Source of the DNA: an uncultured SAR116 cluster alpha proteobacterium
GTDB taxonomy: Bacteria > Pseudomonadota > Alphaproteobacteria > Puniceispirillales > Puniceispirillaceae
Direction of reading: 5' to 3'
NCBI GenBank assembly: GCA_902559985.1
Contig: CACEJY010000012.1
Coordinates: 1-45,737 of the forward strand
Length of the DNA stretch: 45,737 nucleotides
The position numbers were made by a program, and so were the translations under genes. The notes beneath the pieces were generated by a model, which made no database searches, was not told where the DNA came from, and saw only the letters and a program-made list of their open reading frames with translations. This document shows positions 44,801-45,737 of this stretch, one piece after another; the stretch's first letter is position 1, and each line of letters opens with the position of its first letter.

Positions 44801-45737
44801 AGACTCTTTTCAAGGGTATTATGTAAAAGTCGCGGCGACAGCAATTGATGATCTTAGCGGTAATAGCTATAGCGGCATCAACGATACGACAACATTCAAT
44901 TTTACAACTGGTGATGGCCAAGCGCCAACGGTATTGATAACTGGACCGAGTGGCCTGACAGCGGTTAACGGCGCGTTCACTGCGACGGCAACATTCTCTG
45001 AAAATGTCACAGGTTTTGTAATCGGTGACATAACAGTTGCTAATGGCACGGCAAGCAATTTTAGTGGTAGTGGCAGCGTGTACACGTTTATGGTTACACC
45101 ATCAGGTGGATCACCTGTTACTGTCTCTGTCGCTGGCAGTGTAGCTCAAGATGCGGCGGGTAATGCCAATGCAAGCTCCAATAATTACGCCATGGTTTAT
45201 GATGCTGCGGCGCCAACAGTTGCCATAACTGGGCCATCAACAATCGCTACATCGCCATTCAACGCCACCATTACTTTTTCTGAGAATGTTGCAACACTGA
45301 TACAAAGTGAAGTTAATGTTGCAAACGGAACAATTACAAACTTTAGCGGTAGTGGAGCAGTTTACACGGTCACCATCAATCCAACAGTCGGAGCAACCGT
45401 ATCGGTTTCAGTTGCAGGCTCGGTAGCTCAAGACGCCGCGGGAAATCTCAACACAGCATCGAATAACTTTACTGTAGTTGATACCGATAAACCCACAATG
45501 GCAATTACATCGACTACGTCTGGTGTAACTAGTGGATCAACAACCAATGATTCGACTATCAACCTTACTTTTACTGCAAGTGAGGCTGCTACGGGCTTTG
45601 CTGCAAATGACATTACGGTGTCAGGTGGTTCGATCAGTAGCTTTACCGCAGTTTCATCAACAGTTTACACTGCGACCTTCACGCCTTCTGGTGCTGGTGC
45701 GACCACTGTTGACGTTGCCGCAAACAAATTTACGGAT
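38814..45737 (+). CDS. Giant repetitive surface protein: signal peptide, DUF285 repeats, Ig-like repeat array (3' end beyond window)
   Basis: The frame starts at GTG 38814 after TTAGGAGA and is open to the last base, at least 2308 codons; frame was checked at several points. Residues 1-25 (LARLAILCVLQLFAHLF then NANAANA) look like a signal peptide. Residues about 97-246 hold six 25-residue DUF285/BspA-type units with the SFNxDIxxWDVSNVxxM pattern. From about residue 262, about 14 Ig-like repeats of about 112 residues follow, with SPADNATGVAVxANI and YYLQIAATAIDDASGNSYAG. Three repeats of a second Ig type (ITSTTSGVSSGSTTNDSTIN) and two more diverged ones are interspersed. It is probably an exported adhesin or cell-surface stalk. 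No type I secretion signal can be seen because the end is missing. Confidence 0.85.
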   Translation, partial: MLARLAILCVLQLFAHLFNANAANASCYSADSNTIGTASPCLGMLIVDQTMLNTAVANGSYAITGPDSNSYTFGNSARNIFTGQMTSMYGLFRDKASFNEDIGYWDVSNVTDMTNMFRGASSFNKNIGSWDVGKVEYLDSTFQGATAFNQNLNSWNVSNVTNLGSTFKSATSFNGDISSWNTSKVDYTWYTFQGATSFNQNISYWNVANVSNMIYMFDGATAFNQDLTGWDVSRFASQPSGFSNNASAWALNKRPLWGIPQLSSTAPADGATGVAADANITLTFGKNIQAGSGFIKLYKSDNTLVQSFNIASAATFLGNAVRVNPSSNLDSLQSYYVKVDATAIDDTGGNSFPGINDTTTLNFTVADVAAPTLSSSSPADNATGVAVSANIVLTFNENVVAGSGNITLKKSSDNSTVQAMPVDGGNVTISGNTVTINPTANLDSSLGYYLQIAATALDDASGNSYAGINDATTLNFTAADIIAPALSSSSPADNATGIGSAANITLTFDENVKVGTGNITLFKADNSQVEVFNVTSDVSVSGAVVTINPTIDFLSNGGYYLHVAATAIDDLSDNSYAGISDATTLNFTAAADNVLPTLVSSSPADNATGVAAGANIVLTFNENVVAGSGNITLKKSSDNSTVQAMPVGGGNVSISGNTVTINPSADLQSSEGYYLDIAASALDDASGNSYGGINNSATLNFTAADVAGPTLSSSSPADNATGVAAGANIVLTFNENVVAGSGNITLKKSSDNSTVQAMPVGGANVSISGAVVTINPTANLDSSEAYYVQIAATAFDDASGNSYAGISDTTSLSFTAADTVGPTMVITSTTSGVSSGAATNDSTINLTFTANEAATGFVVGDITVAGGSLSSFATVSSTVYTATFTPSGAGAKTIDVAANKFTDAAGNNNSAATQFTWNYDNVAPTMAITSTTSGVSSGSTTNDSTINLTFTASEAATGFAVGDITVNGGSLSSFTAVSSTVYTATFTPSSAGATTIDVAGNKFTDAAGNNNSAATQFTWTYDNVNPTLASSSPADNATGVAVDANIVLTFSENVAKGSGNITLYKTDSTLVQTIDVNSGLVTVSGTGVTINPTANLDSAQGYYLHIAATAFDDAVGNSYAGISNSSTLNFISVDTVNPTLLSTSPADNATGVAVGANIVFTFSEAVKAGSGDFKLYRSDNTLLEDLDVTSGAVTFSGATVTVNPAADLSSLTGYYMKVEATAVDDLTGNSYAGINDTTSLNFTAADVAAPTLSSSSPADNATGVAVGANITLTFNENVAAGSGNITLKKSSDNSTVQTMAVGGGNISISGAVVTINPTANLDSSQGYYVQVDATAIDDTSGNSFAGINDTTTLNFTAADVVAPILSSTSPTDNATGVAAGANIVLTFNENVAAGSGNITLKKSSDNSTVQAMAVGGANVSISGAVVTINPTANLASSQGYYVQVDATAIDDTSGNSFAGVSDTTTLSFTAADSAGPAIASSSPADNATGVAVDANIVLTFDENVVVGSGNITLKKSSDDSTVQTMPVGGGNVSVSGAVVTINPSANLDSSQGYYIQIAATAFDDASGNSYAGISDKTSLSFTAADVLGPTLSSSSPADNATGVAGGANIVLTFNENVVLGSGNVSLYKTNGTLVEAMNVSSSAVTASTNTVTINPTANLVTLEGYYILIDATAIDDASGNSYAGIGNSSALNFTAADLSPPTLTSTSPADNATGVALDSNITLTFNEAVVAGSGNLTLFKSDNTQVEAIAVGSGQVTISGNAVTINPTANLQSLQDYYLKVAATAFDDASGNSFAGINNATTINFTAADATNPTLSSSVPADNATGVAVGANIVLTFNENVAAGSGNITLKKSSDNTTVQAMPVGGGNVSISGTTVTINPTADLDSSQGYYLQVAATAIDDASGNSYAGINDATTLNFIAVDNVSPTLASTTPADNATGVVPSANVVLTFSENVQVGSGNITIFKSDNTQVEAIDVTSGQVTVSGAAVTVNPSSNLDSFQGYYVKVAATAIDDLSGNSYSGINDTTTFNFTTGDGQAPTVLITGPSGLTAVNGAFTATATFSENVTGFVIGDITVANGTASNFSGSGSVYTFMVTPSGGSPVTVSVAGSVAQDAAGNANASSNNYAMVYDAAAPTVAITGPSTIATSPFNATITFSENVATLIQSEVNVANGTITNFSGSGAVYTVTINPTVGATVSVSVAGSVAQDAAGNLNTASNNFTVVDTDKPTMAITSTTSGVTSGSTTNDSTINLTFTASEAATGFAANDITVSGGSISSFTAVSSTVYTATFTPSGAGATTVDVAANKFTD
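39102..39551 (+). repeat. Six 75-bp DUF285/BspA-like units
   Basis: Six consecutive 25-residue units start with SFNEDIGYW, SFNKNIGSW, AFNQNLNSW, SFNGDISSW, SFNQNISYW and AFNQDLTGW. Each contains a WDVSNV-like strand and a MF/TF turn. This is the pattern of BspA-family leucine-rich surface repeats. Confidence 0.8.
39597..44918 (+). repeat. Array of about 336-bp Ig-like (Big_5-type) repeats
   Basis: Fourteen units beginning SxxPADNATGV start near 39597, 39922, 40261, 40597, 40933, 41886, 42222, 42555, 42894, 43231, 43570, 43905, 44242 and 44579. Spacing is about 325-340 bp. Each ends with a DDASGNSYAG-like loop and an LNFTAAD linker. Confidence 0.75.
41269..41885 (+). repeat. Two tandem units of a second Ig-like repeat (Big_12-type) inside the array
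   Basis: Two near-identical units of about 310 bp each carry ITSTTSGVSSG, NDSTINLTF, TGFxVGDITV, VSSTVYTATFTPS and KFTDAAGNNNSAA. They interrupt the Big_5-type series. A third copy begins near 45487 at the window end. Confidence 0.7.
44919..45737 (+). repeat. Diverged Ig-like units and a third Big_12-type copy
   Basis: Two units of about 290 and 270 bp (PTVLITGPSGLTAVNG and PTVAITGPSTIATSPF) share TFSENV, VANGT, NFSGSG, VSVAGSVAQDAAGN. They are followed from about 45487 by a copy of the TSTTSGVTSGSTTNDSTIN type, cut by the window edge. Confidence 0.65.

Noticed and set aside
39818-45613. Many minus-strand open frames of 60-100 codons with similar sequences (SLNVSTMFAPAATPVALSAG type)
   Set aside because: They are antisense shadows of the Ig-like repeats of the plus-strand giant gene; they recur with the same period and have no ribosome binding sites.

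Overview
The window looks like chromosomal DNA of a free-living alphaproteobacterium of moderate GC content. Markers that fit this are an HdaA-type DnaA regulator, an EipB/DUF1849 envelope protein, a 43-residue aa3-type cytochrome oxidase subunit IV, a GatCAB amidotransferase operon, and a PyrB paired with a zinc-motif-deficient PyrC. The overall character recalls the marine SAR116 (Puniceispirillum-like) group. That placement is an inference from memory and was not tested by phylogeny.

Bases 1 to about 35300 are dense housekeeping DNA in short, often overlapping operons. They hold dnaB (cut by the window edge) and rplI-rpsR-rpsF on the minus strand; fabD-fabG-acpP-fabF-mltG-gmk on the plus strand; rsmA-pdxA-surA-lptG-lptF on the minus strand; pepA-holC and ndk on the plus strand; a small cytochrome oxidase subunit gene; purM-purN; a DUF2066 protein and hdaA; rnd; eipB; a degenerate ROK protein; rpmG; rnr-topA; plsY; pyrB-pyrC; ruvX; and gatC-gatA-gatB. 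Together these cover fatty-acid synthesis, peptidoglycan release, LPS export, purine and pyrimidine synthesis, translation fidelity and RNA decay. Several neighbours usual for these clusters are absent: yicC between mltG and gmk, lptD between lptG and surA, and dprA between topA and plsY.

Bases about 35571 to 38407 are the most interesting part. A tRNA-Ser(GCU) gene is followed by a small islet of about 2.7 kb, bounded by a perfect 15-bp direct repeat of the tRNA 3' end. Just inside the two ends lie inverted copies of TTGCACCA, and near the right end there are four TGACACA boxes spaced exactly 10 bp apart. This is the architecture of a tyrosine-recombinase integrated element, but no integrase is encoded. 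The cargo is a small tail-anchored-looking membrane protein, a bacterial OGFr-domain protein, and a 310-residue fusion. The fusion's C-terminal half reads as the sandwich-barrel-hybrid-motif (SI3) region of the RNA polymerase beta' subunit, attached to an unrelated N-terminal domain. The OGFr and fusion genes converge and overlap by 4 bp. I regard this islet, and the RpoC-like fusion in particular, as the candidate undescribed system.

From 38814 to the window end there is one giant open frame of at least 2308 codons. It encodes a secreted surface protein with a signal peptide, six 25-residue DUF285/BspA-type repeats, and a long array of about 112-residue bacterial Ig-like repeats. It continues past the window edge.
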